64,000 nt of DNA from Arachnia propionica (GTDB lineage Bacteria; Actinomycetota; Actinomycetes; Propionibacteriales; Propionibacteriaceae): positions 2,976,001 through 3,040,000 of the forward strand of contig NZ_CP146373.1 in the NCBI RefSeq assembly GCF_037055325.1, read 5' to 3'. Below, piece by piece: positions 48,794-57,344 of this stretch. The notes beneath the pieces are model-generated. The model ran no database searches. It saw nothing but the letters and a program-made list of their open reading frames with translations, and was not told the origin of the DNA. The position numbers and the translations under genes were made by a program. Every line of letters starts with the position of its first letter. Within the stretch, counting starts at the first letter, position 1.

Positions 48794-48943
48794 GGAATGA
48801 TTCTACCTTTGTGCACACACTTTCTACCATTTGCTTCCAGGTGCCAGCCCTGTCCTCCACGGCGCCGGAACAAGACGCCCAGGGCCACCCGCACACACCT
48901 CGGCGCAACCCAGAGCCGGACGTCCGGCACCTCGAGTGCCTCT

Positions 48944-50173
48944 TCACGCAGCTGTGCCGGATTGGGGAACGGTCGGGATCACCTCGCCGACCTGAACCCG
49001 GACCCCCTCCGGCACGGTCAGGGTCCAGGGTTCGTCGGATCGCCACGTACCCGGGAGGCCGTCTTTCGGGTAGTGCTCCAGGACCGCTCCGTCCACCCAC
49101 ACCTGCGACCCGTCCGGCACCTCGACGACCCCGTGGCGGGGATGCGTCAGCCGCACCCCGTCGCCCGCGACCCGCAGCGCCCAGCGCCGCTCCGCCAGCG
49201 ACGTCTCACCCGCATCGAGGGGATGCCAGCGGTCAACGAGCGCCTCGGCTGCCCCCGGGTCGACGAAACTCACGACCTGCTCGCCTACCAGTTTCACGCG
49301 ACGCGGCAGGCTGAGGCAGCCCGCGTGGTCGCGGACGGTCGGATCCTGGGCTTGCTGCCGCACCCAGCCAATCAGCAGCGGCTCCCCGTCGGCGACGGTG
49401 GCCTGCACAGCGTAGAGGTCGGGGCCGATATCGAGGAGGTTCGCGTGTTCGGCGACGAACCGCGGTCGCGCCCCAGCGGTCTCCACCCGTCCCACCACCG
49501 CCAGCTCCCCGGCGGGCCGGTCCCCATCGAGGACGGAGATCAGCAGCACCCAGCGGTCCTCCAGCCGGAACAGCTGCGGGCATTCCCACACGTCCGCGGT
49601 GGCGGCAGCCGCCAGTACGGGGTCGTCGGCGACGAACAACCCCAGGTAGCGCCACACCAGTTCGTTCTGCCGGTCGAACAGCAGCACGACGGGGGTGCCG
49701 TCGCTGCGGCCCGCCCCGAGGATCGCCAGGGGCCTGCCGTCGAGTTCGAAGACGAACGGGTCGCGCATCACGGCGATGTCGTCGATGTGAGGGGTGGGCG
49801 CGACGACGACGGGTGCGTCCCAGGTCACCAGGTCGGGGCTGCCCCAGCGCAGGCACACCGTCGAGGCCCCCGACTCATCCGTGACTCCGGAGTAGACCAC
49901 CCCGGGGCGTTCATGGCCGGGCAGGAACACCCCCGACCAGCAGCCGGAGGAGTCGGGACCGCCGGGGGTGGGGCCGAAGGCGACGGGCAGCAACCGCCAG
50001 TTCGCCAAGTCGTCGCTGACGGCGTGTCCCCACGCGATCCGCCGGTGTTGCGGGGCGGCTGGGTTGTGCTGGAAGAACACGTGCCAGACCCCGTCGCGGA
50101 AGGTCATGCCGTTGGGGTCGTTGAGCCAACCGCTGTGCGGTCGCAGGTGATAGCTGGTGGTCGGTGCGGTCAC
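48944..50173 (-). CDS. Glycoside hydrolase family 32 (beta-fructosidase)
   Basis: 409 residues. The three GH32 signatures are present: WLNDPNGM near residue 16 (nucleophile Asp), MRDPFVFELDGRPLA (stabilising RDP) and WECPQLFRLEDRWVLL (acid/base EC). The five-bladed propeller extends to about 300 and the beta-sandwich ends with VWVDGAVLEHYPKDG. No signal peptide is visible, so it is probably cytoplasmic and hydrolyses sucrose, sucrose-6-phosphate or fructo-oligosaccharides. No PTS or sugar transporter is adjacent. Length is slightly shorter than typical (about 450-500), mainly at the C-terminus. Confidence 0.92.
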   Translation of the reverse strand: MTAPTTSYHLRPHSGWLNDPNGMTFRDGVWHVFFQHNPAAPQHRRIAWGHAVSDDLANWRLLPVAFGPTPGGPDSSGCWSGVFLPGHERPGVVYSGVTDESGASTVCLRWGSPDLVTWDAPVVVAPTPHIDDIAVMRDPFVFELDGRPLAILGAGRSDGTPVVLLFDRQNELVWRYLGLFVADDPVLAAAATADVWECPQLFRLEDRWVLLISVLDGDRPAGELAVVGRVETAGARPRFVAEHANLLDIGPDLYAVQATVADGEPLLIGWVRQQAQDPTVRDHAGCLSLPRRVKLVGEQVVSFVDPGAAEALVDRWHPLDAGETSLAERRWALRVAGDGVRLTHPRHGVVEVPDGSQVWVDGAVLEHYPKDGLPGTWRSDEPWTLTVPEGVRVQVGEVIPTVPQSGTAA

Positions 50174-50206
50174 GTCCCAGGTTCCTCTCCGGTCGTGGGG
50201 TTTCCT

Positions 50207-50662
50207 TCATCGACGGCTGGTGAAGAATTCCTCCAGCAGCGCCGCACAGTCGGCTTCCAGCACGCCCGAGGTCACCCTCGGGCGGTGGTTGAGACGCGGG
50301 TCACGCAGCACGTCGAACAGCGACGTCACCGCCCCGGCTTTGTCGTCGAAGGCCCCGAACACGAGGTGATCGATCCGGGCGGCGACGATCGCGCCCGCAC
50401 ACATGGTGCACGGCTCCAGGGTCACCACCAGGGTGCAGCCTGTCAGCCGCCACTGACCGAGGGCCTCGGCGGCGCGCCGGATCGCGACCACCTCCGCGTG
50501 TGCCGTCGGATCGCCCATGAGTTCGCGTTCGTTGCTGCCCATCGCGATCGGCGACCCGTCCGGTCCGAGGACGACAGCCCCCACCGGCACATCGCCGCGC
50601 AGCCCCGCCTCCCGGGCCGCGAGGAGCGCCTGCCGCATCGCCGGCTCGTAGCGTCGCGCCAC
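50207..50662 (-). CDS. tadA: tRNA-specific adenosine deaminase
   Basis: 151 residues. Zinc/catalytic motif THAEVVAIRRA (His-Ala-Glu) and LEPCTMCAGAIVAARI (PCxxC), followed by the TadA segment IDHLVFGAFDDKAGAVTSLFDVLRDPRLNHRPRV. It converts A34 to inosine in tRNA-Arg(ACG); that tRNA is encoded at 56921-56993 in this window. It is directly downstream of the TadA-associated protein gene with 13 bases between, an arrangement conserved in actinobacteria. Start ATG 50662. Confidence 0.95.
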   Translation of the reverse strand: MARRYEPAMRQALLAAREAGLRGDVPVGAVVLGPDGSPIAMGSNERELMGDPTAHAEVVAIRRAAEALGQWRLTGCTLVVTLEPCTMCAGAIVAARIDHLVFGAFDDKAGAVTSLFDVLRDPRLNHRPRVTSGVLEADCAALLEEFFTSRR

Positions 50663-50675
50663 GCTCGGGAATCCT

Positions 50676-51263
50676 TCAGTCGTCGAAGGCCTCGACGGCC
50701 CGCTCGAACACGTCCTCGATCTTCAGGCGCTGCGCCACCTGCATCAACAGCTCGTCGGAGTCCTCCTCGTAGTCGGTGGCGATGGCCTCCAGTTCGAAGC
50801 CCCGCAGCCCGGCGGCGGCAAACATCTCCATGTCGCCGACCGGCGCCGGGTCGTCCTCTTCGTCGGGGATCTCCTCGCCCAGGTAGTCCACGACATCGCG
50901 GGCGATGGGCCAGTCGTTGGCTGCGGTGGCATCGCTGAGCACCACCTCCACTGCCCTTCCCCTGACCCGGCAGATGACGAAGAATTCCCCCGCCACCGAC
51001 ACGTATCCGTCCGCCCCGGAATCACCCGGAAGGCGGCTGAGCTGACGGATTAGTTCGTCGAGGTCGTTGGCCAGGTCGAAGTCCATGGGCACCGCCGTCG
51101 CCTTGCCGTCTTCCCGGTACACGGCGACGACGAGGTCGATGTCGTCTTCTCCCGCGTCTTCGAGGTCGTCGTCGAAGAATTCCTCTTCCGAATCGTCGGC
51201 GGCTTCCAGACCGCGGTCATCCCTCAGGTCAAAAGGCTCGGCGTCTTCATCAAAGGCGTCCAC
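50676..51263 (-). CDS. tRNA adenosine deaminase-associated protein
   Basis: 195 residues from GTG 51263, which has GGGAGGAG just upstream. The N-terminus is extremely acidic (EDAEPFDL to FFDDDLEDAGEDDIDL). The conserved part contains VVAVYREDGKATAVPMDFDLANDLDELIRQLSRLPGDSGADGYVSVAGEFFVICRV and ends in LLMQVAQRLKIEDVFERAVEAFDD. Family members are named from their constant position beside tadA; a biochemical role is not defined. Divergent from upp at 51378. Confidence 0.88.
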   Translation of the reverse strand: MDAFDEDAEPFDLRDDRGLEAADDSEEEFFDDDLEDAGEDDIDLVVAVYREDGKATAVPMDFDLANDLDELIRQLSRLPGDSGADGYVSVAGEFFVICRVRGRAVEVVLSDATAANDWPIARDVVDYLGEEIPDEEDDPAPVGDMEMFAAAGLRGFELEAIATDYEEDSDELLMQVAQRLKIEDVFERAVEAFDD

Positions 51264-51377
51264 GGCTGATCTCCTCCCGGTCCTACGGAAACCCCATCCT
51301 TCCAGATATTCAGTCTCTTCGAGGCTCCGGGGCGATATCCGTTCCCCCAACCCCTCCGGGTGTGTCACAGTGGGCTC

Positions 51378-52019
51378 GTGGAATTTCGCGTCATCTCTCA
51401 TCCGCTCGTCGATCACAAACTGACGGTCCTGCGCGACCGCAACACCGAACAGCCCACCTTCCGCAGCCTCGTCGAGGAACTGGTGACGCTGCTGGCCTAC
51501 GAAGCCACCCGCGGGGTGCGCGTCCACGACATCGCCATCGAAACCCCCGTCGCCCCCACCATCGGCACGAAACTGGACTCCCCCGCCCCCCTGGTGGTTC
51601 CGATCCTGCGCGCGGGCCTGGGGATGCTCGATGGAATGCTGCGTCTGATGCCGACCGCCGAGGTCGGGTTCCTCGGAATGATCCGCGACGAGAAAACCCT
51701 GGAGCCCACCACCTACGCCGAACGCCTACCGCAGGACCTTTCCGGTCGCCAGTGCTACGTGCTCGATCCGATGCTCGCCACCGGCGGGTCGCTGGGGGAA
51801 GCCGTGAAATTCCTTGTCGGTCGCGGTGCCGACGACATCACCTGCATCTGTCTGCTGGCGGCCCCCGAGGGAATCGAGAGGATCCAGGCCCTGCTGGCGG
51901 ACCTCGACGTCCCCTGCACCCTGGTGGTCTCTGCCGTTGACGAGCGCCTCAACGACCAGGGCTTCATCGTCCCCGGTCTGGGCGACGCCGGCGATCGGCT
52001 GTACGGGCTGGCCGACTGA
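51378..52019 (+). CDS. upp: Uracil phosphoribosyltransferase
   Basis: 213 residues from GTG 51378 ([20 protein letters not shown]). Family blocks: [29 protein letters not shown], the PRPP-binding loop [19 protein letters not shown] and the uracil-binding C-terminus [25 protein letters not shown]. It makes UMP from uracil and PRPP in pyrimidine salvage. A CACAGT hexamer six bases before the GTG and the lack of a ribosome-binding site suggest leaderless mRNA. Monocistronic. Confidence 0.96.
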   Translation: MEFRVISHPLVDHKLTVLRDRNTEQPTFRSLVEELVTLLAYEATRGVRVHDIAIETPVAPTIGTKLDSPAPLVVPILRAGLGMLDGMLRLMPTAEVGFLGMIRDEKTLEPTTYAERLPQDLSGRQCYVLDPMLATGGSLGEAVKFLVGRGADDITCICLLAAPEGIERIQALLADLDVPCTLVVSAVDERLNDQGFIVPGLGDAGDRLYGLAD

Positions 52020-52064
52020 AGGACCACGCAGGGTTGCCCCGAGTTGCCAGCCCGCAGCAACGGT

Positions 52065-52478
52065 TCAGCTTTCCTTGCCCGTCAGCTTGGCCGAACACTC
52101 CTGAGCGGTCTCACCTATGGCCTTGCTGTCCCCATCAGCGACACTGGAGCTGGTATCCGTCGTGCCATCCTGAGTGCCTGAGGCATCGCTGGACGTCTTG
52201 CCGTCCTGAGTGCCTGAGGTATCGGTGGACGTCTTGCCGTCCGCGAGTTTCTGGAGGGTGTCGGCACTCACCTTGTCGTAACTGCCATCAACCAAGCAGC
52301 CGACGTAGTCGTTGAGTGCGTTGTCGTCATACGAACTCTCGCCCTGCTCCTTCATCATCTTGATGATTCCCGCCTTGACGGCGTCCTTGCTCGGCTTTCC
52401 GCTGCACCCAGCCGCGCCACAAGCTATGGCGATCGAGGCCAGGACTGCCACTGACCCCTTGAGCACCCTTAAATTCAT
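52065..52478 (-). CDS. Small lipoprotein with 11-residue repeats
   Basis: 137 residues from ATG 52478 (MNLRVLKGSVAVLASIAIAC). Lipobox ACGAAGC places the lipidated Cys near residue 25. The soluble part DAVKAGIIKMMKEQGESSYDDNALNDYVGCLVDGSYDKVSADTLQKLADGK contains one central Cys and pairs with a second in TAQECSAKLTG, a probable disulphide. Between them lie imperfect repeats of about 11 residues (SGTQDGKTSSD, SGTQDGTTDTS), low-complexity and likely a flexible surface linker. Similar short lipoproteins occur in actinobacteria without known function. Confidence 0.75.
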   Translation of the reverse strand: MNLRVLKGSVAVLASIAIACGAAGCSGKPSKDAVKAGIIKMMKEQGESSYDDNALNDYVGCLVDGSYDKVSADTLQKLADGKTSTDTSGTQDGKTSSDASGTQDGTTDTSSSVADGDSKAIGETAQECSAKLTGKES

Positions 52479-52569
52479 GATTGTATTTTTCCCTTCCTCG
52501 GCGCGGCTCATGCGCCGACACCGAGCAGGGTAGTTGCAACCGGGACCGTGGTAACGGGTTCTCAGGAAA

Positions 52570-53466
52570 TCAGTAGTAGTACGGAAAATCCGACCAGTTG
52601 GGGGTACGGTGCTCCAGGAAGGAGTCGCGGCCCTCCACCGCCTCGTCGGTCATGTAGGCCAGGCGAGTGGCCTCGCCGAGCAGCACCTGCTGGCCGACGA
52701 GCCCGTCGTCGACCAGGTTGAAGGAATACTTGAGCATCCGCTGCGCGGTCGGGGACTTCCCACAGATCTTCGCCGCCCACTCGAGTCCGGTCTCTTCCAG
52801 CTCCTCGTGCGACACCACCTTGTTCACCATGCCCATCTCGTGGGCCTCCTGGGCATCGTGAACGTCGCCGAGGAAGAAGATCTGGCGCGCGAACTTCTGC
52901 CCCACCTGGCGGGCCAGGTAGGCGGAACCGAAGCCGCCGTCGAAGGAACCGACGTCGGCGTCGGTCTGTTTGAACCGGGCGTGCTCGCGGGAGGCGATGG
53001 TCAGGTCGGCGACGACGTGCAGGGAGTGCCCGCCACCCGCGGCCCAGCCGTTGACGAGCGCGATCACGACCTTGGGCATGAACCGGATGAGCCGCTGCGC
53101 CTCCAGGATGTGCAGCCGGGCGAGTTTCGCCTTGTCGACGGTGTGTGCGGTTTCGCCGTCGGCGTACTGATATCCGGCGCGCCCCCGGATGCGCTGATCG
53201 CCGCCGGAGCAGAACGCCCAACCGCCGTCCTTCGAGCTCGGCCCGTTGCCGGTGAGCAGCACACAGCCGATGTCGGCGCTGGTGCGGGCATGCTCCAGGG
53301 CCGCAATCAGTTCGTCGACGGTGTGGGGACGGAAGGCGTTGCGCACCTCGGGCCGGTTGAAAGCGATCCTGACTGCCGCGACGTCGCGGGCACGGTGGTA
53401 GGTGATGTCGGTGAACTCGAAGCCGGGGATCTCGTCCCATCTCTCGGGCCGGAACGGGTTGGTCAT
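52570..53466 (-). CDS. menB: 1,4-dihydroxy-2-naphthoyl-CoA synthase
   Basis: 298 residues from ATG 53466 (MTNPFRPERWDEI); ATG 53472 would add two residues. Crotonase fold with the MenB hallmarks FNRPEVRNAFRPHTVDELIAALEHAR, the oxyanion and active-site loop GWAFCSGGDQRIRGRAGYQY, ALVNGWAAGGGHSLHVVADLTIAS, and the C-terminal EGRDSFLEHRTPNWSDFPYYY. It closes the second ring in menaquinone synthesis. It is isolated from other men genes in this window. A GGDPD-type neighbour follows on the same strand, but the two pathways are unrelated. Confidence 0.95.
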   Translation of the reverse strand: MTNPFRPERWDEIPGFEFTDITYHRARDVAAVRIAFNRPEVRNAFRPHTVDELIAALEHARTSADIGCVLLTGNGPSSKDGGWAFCSGGDQRIRGRAGYQYADGETAHTVDKAKLARLHILEAQRLIRFMPKVVIALVNGWAAGGGHSLHVVADLTIASREHARFKQTDADVGSFDGGFGSAYLARQVGQKFARQIFFLGDVHDAQEAHEMGMVNKVVSHEELEETGLEWAAKICGKSPTAQRMLKYSFNLVDDGLVGQQVLLGEATRLAYMTDEAVEGRDSFLEHRTPNWSDFPYYY

Positions 53467-53494
53467 GCCCACACCCTAGAGGTTCCGCGCCTTC

Positions 53495-54226
53495 TCAGAG
53501 GTAGGGGCGTTCCAGGGCGCGGCGGGCGCGGTCGGGGAAATTCGTGATGACAGCGTCGACCCCCAGCGCCGCGAGGGAGCGGATGTCCTCGTTCTTGTCG
53601 ACGGTCCACACGTTCACCCCCACCCCGGCCTCGTGACACAGCCACATGTAGTTGGGTTGCTGAAGTGCGTAGAAGTGCGGGTGGAGGAACCTGGCCCCGA
53701 AGACGTTGGCGTAACACCACGGGTCGTAGAGGCCGTCGGAGTACAGCAGGCCGAGGCATTCCGGGGGCACCGCCCCGCGCAGGTTCGCCAGGGCGAAGTG
53801 GTTGAACGACGAGAACAGCACCCGGTGGAGCATCCCGGCTTCCTGCACGATCGTCAGGGCGTCGTTTTCCATGCCGGGATACAGCTCGATGCTGTTTTTC
53901 AGTTCGAGGTTGATGTGCAGCCGGGTGGGTTCGAGCAGTTCGAGGACCTCCCGGAGGGTGGGGATCTGCACCTTCCGGTGTCCGACGAAACCGTTGCTGT
54001 AGTTGCACAACCGCAGCTGCTCCAGGGTCAGGTCGGCCACCCTGCCGAATCCGTTCGAGGTGCGGTTGATGGTTTCGTCGTGGATGACCACGAGATGTCC
54101 GTCGATGGTCCGTTGCACGTCGAGTTCGACGCCGTCCGCACCCATCTCGATCGCCTGCTGGATGGCGGGAATGGTGTTCTCGGGGGCGTATGCCGATGCT
54201 CCGCGGTGAGCCCAGATCGCTGTCAT
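53495..54226 (-). CDS. Glycerophosphodiester phosphodiesterase
   Basis: 243 residues from ATG 54226 (MTAIWAHRGASAYAPENTIPA), with GGGAGGAG upstream. GDPD signatures: HRGxxxxxPENT with the catalytic His, the metal-binding GADGVELDVQRTIDGHLVVIHDETINRTSNG (E-x-D...H), and the C-terminal VGVNVWTVDKNEDIRSLAALGVDAVITNFPD. No signal peptide, so cytoplasmic. It releases glycerol-3-phosphate from phospholipid head-group diesters. It ends 29 bases upstream of menB's start on the same strand and may share transcripts with it. Confidence 0.93.
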   Translation of the reverse strand: MTAIWAHRGASAYAPENTIPAIQQAIEMGADGVELDVQRTIDGHLVVIHDETINRTSNGFGRVADLTLEQLRLCNYSNGFVGHRKVQIPTLREVLELLEPTRLHINLELKNSIELYPGMENDALTIVQEAGMLHRVLFSSFNHFALANLRGAVPPECLGLLYSDGLYDPWCYANVFGARFLHPHFYALQQPNYMWLCHEAGVGVNVWTVDKNEDIRSLAALGVDAVITNFPDRARRALERPYL

Positions 54227-54291
54227 GATTCTCCTCCCCGGCCATGATATGCCTTCTGGCAAGGGTTTTCGGGGAGTTCTCCGACATCTAG

Positions 54292-54322
54292 CGGGCCGGC
54301 CCGCACACAGCGGACCGGCCCG
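54292..54322 (-). terminator. Hairpin terminator after the secreted protein gene
   Basis: CGGGCCGGCCCGC and GCGGACCGGCCCG pair over 13 positions with one mismatch and a 5-base ACACA loop. It lies 20 bases downstream of the stop at 54343 on the minus strand, with no clear T-run. Confidence 0.6.
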
Positions 54323-54342
54323 GTCGTGTTGAATTCCACGGA

Positions 54343-55296
54343 TCACAGCGGCGGCGGGTTGTCGCGGAACTGTTGCTCGGTCAGACCGCCACCCGGGTCG
54401 CCGTCGACTCCCCCGGTCTCGGCGTTGGTGGCGTAGACGGTGGCGAACTGGTAGGTGCCCCAGTTGCGCGTGATCATCTTGGCCCGGCTGACACCGACTC
54501 CCGGGAAGTACGGTTTTCCTTCCGTCAGCTCCAGCCGCGGGTCATCAACCAGCACTCCGAGGTGTGGGTAGTAATCCACCCCCATCTGGAGCTGGACGCG
54601 TGCCTTGTCGAGGTTGTCGGGTTTCGCCGAGTCCGCCACCACGAGGCGGGCCGCCATCTTGGCGTGCATCGCCAGGATGTCACCGGTGTCATATGTGAAA
54701 CTTCCGGTCCAGCCGTGGAAGGTTTCACCGACCTTGACGTTGACAGAGGTGTACAGCCCGTCCTCGCTGGGGATCGCTTTTGCGTCGTCCTTGGCCTTCC
54801 CGCCGAGGTCGGTGCCTTCCCAGTAGCTGCCCTCCACCGGCTTGACGACGACGGTGTGCCACGTGTTGTCGGAGCGGTGGAGGATGTTAAGGATGTACTT
54901 GCTCATCTGGACCCGGACATTGCTCACCGACGCATCGTGATGGGTCACGGCAATCATCCAGGGGGTGATCGCCTCCCACAGCTTATCCGTATAGAAGTCC
55001 TTGCGCACAAGCTTTTCGTACCACCAGCTTGGCGTGTTGGTGCCTCTGGCGTTGTTGCCCATAATCAGCTGCCCGGGGCCGGTCTCGGCACGGTGGGAAC
55101 CCCACGCGTAATCGTTCTTCCTGGACATGTCCTCGAACAGGTGCTTCAGCTGCTCCTCCCGGGTCGCAGGGTTGGCCGGGATCTGATGGACCGGGACATC
55201 GTTCAACGGCACCGTCCTGCCCTCGGCGCGGGCGATTCCGGCGCCTGAAGCCAGGACTGCTCCGGCCGCCAGCGAGAGCACTGAACGACGTTTCAT
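54343..55296 (-). CDS. Secreted protein of unknown function
   Basis: 317 residues. Signal peptide MKRRSVLSLAAGAVLASGAGIARA has a twin-arginine start and an A-R-A cleavage site, so export by Sec or Tat is possible. The mature domain contains NNARGTNTPSWWYEKLVRKDFYTDKLWEAITPWMIAVTHHDASVSNVRVQMSKYILNILHR, then WHTVVVKPVEGSYWEGTDLGG and TFHGWTGSFTYDTGDILAMHAKMAARLVV. It is rich in aromatic residues and lacks free cysteines in the mature form. I do not recognise the fold or family. Monocistronic with its own terminator. Confidence 0.7.
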   Translation of the reverse strand: MKRRSVLSLAAGAVLASGAGIARAEGRTVPLNDVPVHQIPANPATREEQLKHLFEDMSRKNDYAWGSHRAETGPGQLIMGNNARGTNTPSWWYEKLVRKDFYTDKLWEAITPWMIAVTHHDASVSNVRVQMSKYILNILHRSDNTWHTVVVKPVEGSYWEGTDLGGKAKDDAKAIPSEDGLYTSVNVKVGETFHGWTGSFTYDTGDILAMHAKMAARLVVADSAKPDNLDKARVQLQMGVDYYPHLGVLVDDPRLELTEGKPYFPGVGVSRAKMITRNWGTYQFATVYATNAETGGVDGDPGGGLTEQQFRDNPPPL

Positions 55297-55501
55297 GTTG
55301 TCTCCTCTCAGTTGCTTCCAGGGCTCGAGGAGCCCCTTCCCGGCAATTATCCAAGAGGAGTGTGAAAATTATTTCAACCTTGTTCCAGGGGATCTGAGAA
55401 CATTTCAGGGACACCTGGGGGACACCACTGACAGGCACCGTGCGACGCTTGTCACACCGGGCCGCGAGGGCAAGCACCCGGATCGCGTCCAGGCGGGTCC
55501 A

Positions 55502-56848
55502 TCACTCCTTCAGGGCGAAGGCGGTGCTCGGCACCCCGTAGCGGGCGTAGGTTGATTCGCAGCCGTGACAGGGACCGACGAGCTGGTCCTCCGGGGAGTG
55601 AATCACCACTTCCATGCCGAGTTCGGGGAGTGCGTCGACGCCGTTCTCCTGCGCGGCCTCGGCCAGCACCTTGAAGGCCGCATCCAGCGAGTAGTCCCAT
55701 TGCGCGTAGGGCCCGCCACCGCGGATCGCGTTGTCCAGCCACGCCTCGTACCAGGCGACGAATCCCGTCGACACCCGCCGGAACTCCCCGTCGCAGAACC
55801 GGGAATCGAGTGCCACCGACCCGTCGGTCAGATCGAGCGCCCACTGGGATCCGCAGCCAGCCTGCGCCAGGTGCAGCCAGCCCTCGGTGATCGGGCGCAG
55901 GTCGAGGCCGTAGCCGGGGCCGGCCCCGGATGCGGCGACCTCGTCGACGAACCACCGGGCGTCCGAGGGAAGCGGGATGGCGGAGGTGAATCCGGGGGCA
56001 CCGAGCCGCATTCCGTGGTTGCGACCACCGATCCAGCCGGCCTCGTCCCGGGAATCCTCGGAGGCGTTTCGCAGCAGATCGAGGGTGCGCTGCAGGTCGT
56101 CGCGGGTGATGCGGGGAGCGGGCTCGAGTGGCGTCAGGAGCGCCCATTCACGCAGCATGAGGATGCCCTCGAGTTCCGTCGGCCCGTCGGCCAGGACCGC
56201 TCGTCCTGGGGCCCAGTCGCCGGAGCCGAGCTTGACCTCAGCGATCAGGTCCGGGCCGACGCCGAGGAAACAGCCGAGCGGAATGATGTCGTTGCCGCGG
56301 GTGGCGGGGATGGTGCCGCTGGCGAGCACCTTCGTCGTGAGCGCCCGGGAACCGCCCATCCACTGGCGGTAGGTTTTCGCCGCCTCGAGCGGCACGTTGA
56401 CGCTGCGGTCGATGCTGCCCATGGTGACGAGATACCTCCGACCCTGGAGGGTGGCCTCGAACTGCTCCACGTCGGGATCCTCGGTGCCGATGAGATCAGC
56501 CCGTCCGATCGCGGTGAGCAGCACCGGCCCGAACGCACAGGCCCAGTTGCATCCAGCCGTGACCAGCGCCTGGTACATGTCATCGCCATAACCACTGGCC
56601 GTGACGACGGCCCCCGGGGTTCCGAGCGCGCCGCCGTGGATGTCGAGGGTGATGAAAGCACCGTGGGGCGCTTCCTCCTGCAACGAGTTGATGTGGCATT
56701 CGATCACGGGCAGCCCATCCCCCAGCCGCACGATCTGGACGCCGTCCTCCTCGGCCACGTGGGCACCGGTGAAGTGGTTTGCGATTACGCCGGCCAGTAG
56801 TTTCTCCGGGGTGGGGTTCGGGTCGCTGGGATGACTCATGGTCCCCAT
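55502..56848 (-). CDS. Conserved hypothetical cytoplasmic protein (possibly DUF6348-like)
   Basis: 448 residues from ATG 56848, or 445 from ATG 56839. The N-terminal third has EKLLAGVIANHFTGAHVAEEDGVQIVRLGDGLPVIECHINSLQEEAPHGAFITLDIHGGALG and GYGDDMYQALVTAGCNWACAFGPVLLTAIG. The rest is acidic and rich in Trp and Gly, ending with a conserved Cys pair GPCHGCESTYARYG. No membrane segment. The first domain reminds me of DUF6348 proteins, which have no known function; this is recalled, not verified. It lies between a secreted protein and a tRNA and has no operon partner. Confidence 0.65.
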   Translation of the reverse strand: MGTMSHPSDPNPTPEKLLAGVIANHFTGAHVAEEDGVQIVRLGDGLPVIECHINSLQEEAPHGAFITLDIHGGALGTPGAVVTASGYGDDMYQALVTAGCNWACAFGPVLLTAIGRADLIGTEDPDVEQFEATLQGRRYLVTMGSIDRSVNVPLEAAKTYRQWMGGSRALTTKVLASGTIPATRGNDIIPLGCFLGVGPDLIAEVKLGSGDWAPGRAVLADGPTELEGILMLREWALLTPLEPAPRITRDDLQRTLDLLRNASEDSRDEAGWIGGRNHGMRLGAPGFTSAIPLPSDARWFVDEVAASGAGPGYGLDLRPITEGWLHLAQAGCGSQWALDLTDGSVALDSRFCDGEFRRVSTGFVAWYEAWLDNAIRGGGPYAQWDYSLDAAFKVLAEAAQENGVDALPELGMEVVIHSPEDQLVGPCHGCESTYARYGVPSTAFALKE

Positions 56849-56920
56849 GACAACACATATCTGGGGCAACGGAAAAGGCCTCGCGACCGGGAGATTCCGG
56901 AGACGAGGCCTGATGCGTAG

Positions 56921-56993
56921 CGCGCTCGGAGGGACTCGAACCCCCAACCTTCTGATCCGTAGTCAGATGCTCTATCCATTAAGCTACGAGCGC
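56921..56993 (-). tRNA. tRNA-Arg (anticodon ACG)
   Basis: 73 bases, acceptor GCGCTCG / CGAGCGC, D-arm GCTTAATGGATAGAGC, anticodon arm TCTGA-CTACGGA-TCAGA (ACG, the TadA substrate), T-arm with GGTTCGAGTCC, discriminator G. CCA not encoded. Confidence 0.96.
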
Positions 56994-57079
56994 GGGCGAG
57001 GAGTAACTATACGACCCATCCCCCGGCTTGGCAAAACAGCGTGAGCGCCGCCCGGAGCGGTGAGATACACCGTTACAAC

Positions 57080-57111
57080 CTCAAGGCCCCGGAAGAAACC
57101 GGGGCCTTGAG
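57080..57111 (-). terminator. Terminator of tRNA-Ser(GCT)
   Basis: A perfect 13-bp stem (CTCAAGGCCCCGG / CCGGGGCCTTGAG) with an AAGAAA loop lies just beyond the 3' end of the tRNA on the minus strand. Confidence 0.8.
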
Positions 57112-57118
57112 ACGCTGG

Positions 57119-57208
57119 CGGAGGTGGCGGGATTTGAACCCGCGATGGGGTTGAGCCCCAAACCCGCTTAGCAGGCGGGCGCCATAGACCAGACTAGGCG
57201 ACACCTCC
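57119..57208 (-). tRNA. tRNA-Ser (anticodon GCT)
   Basis: 90 bases, class II. Acceptor GGAGGTG / CACCTCC, anticodon arm CCCGC-CTGCTAA-GCGGG giving GCT, variable arm TTTGGGGCTCAACCCCA, T-arm GGGTTCAAATCCC, discriminator G. Confidence 0.96.
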
Positions 57209-57344
57209 AGCGCGCTACAGACTAGCCGAGGCATGACGAGACCGGCAACCGGTGCGTCACAGCCTCTTCGCGGACATCGCGAGCGTCATCCTGTCACCCG
57301 ACCCCCCAAGTACACTGAACCGCGACGCGAGAGAAGGAGACGTC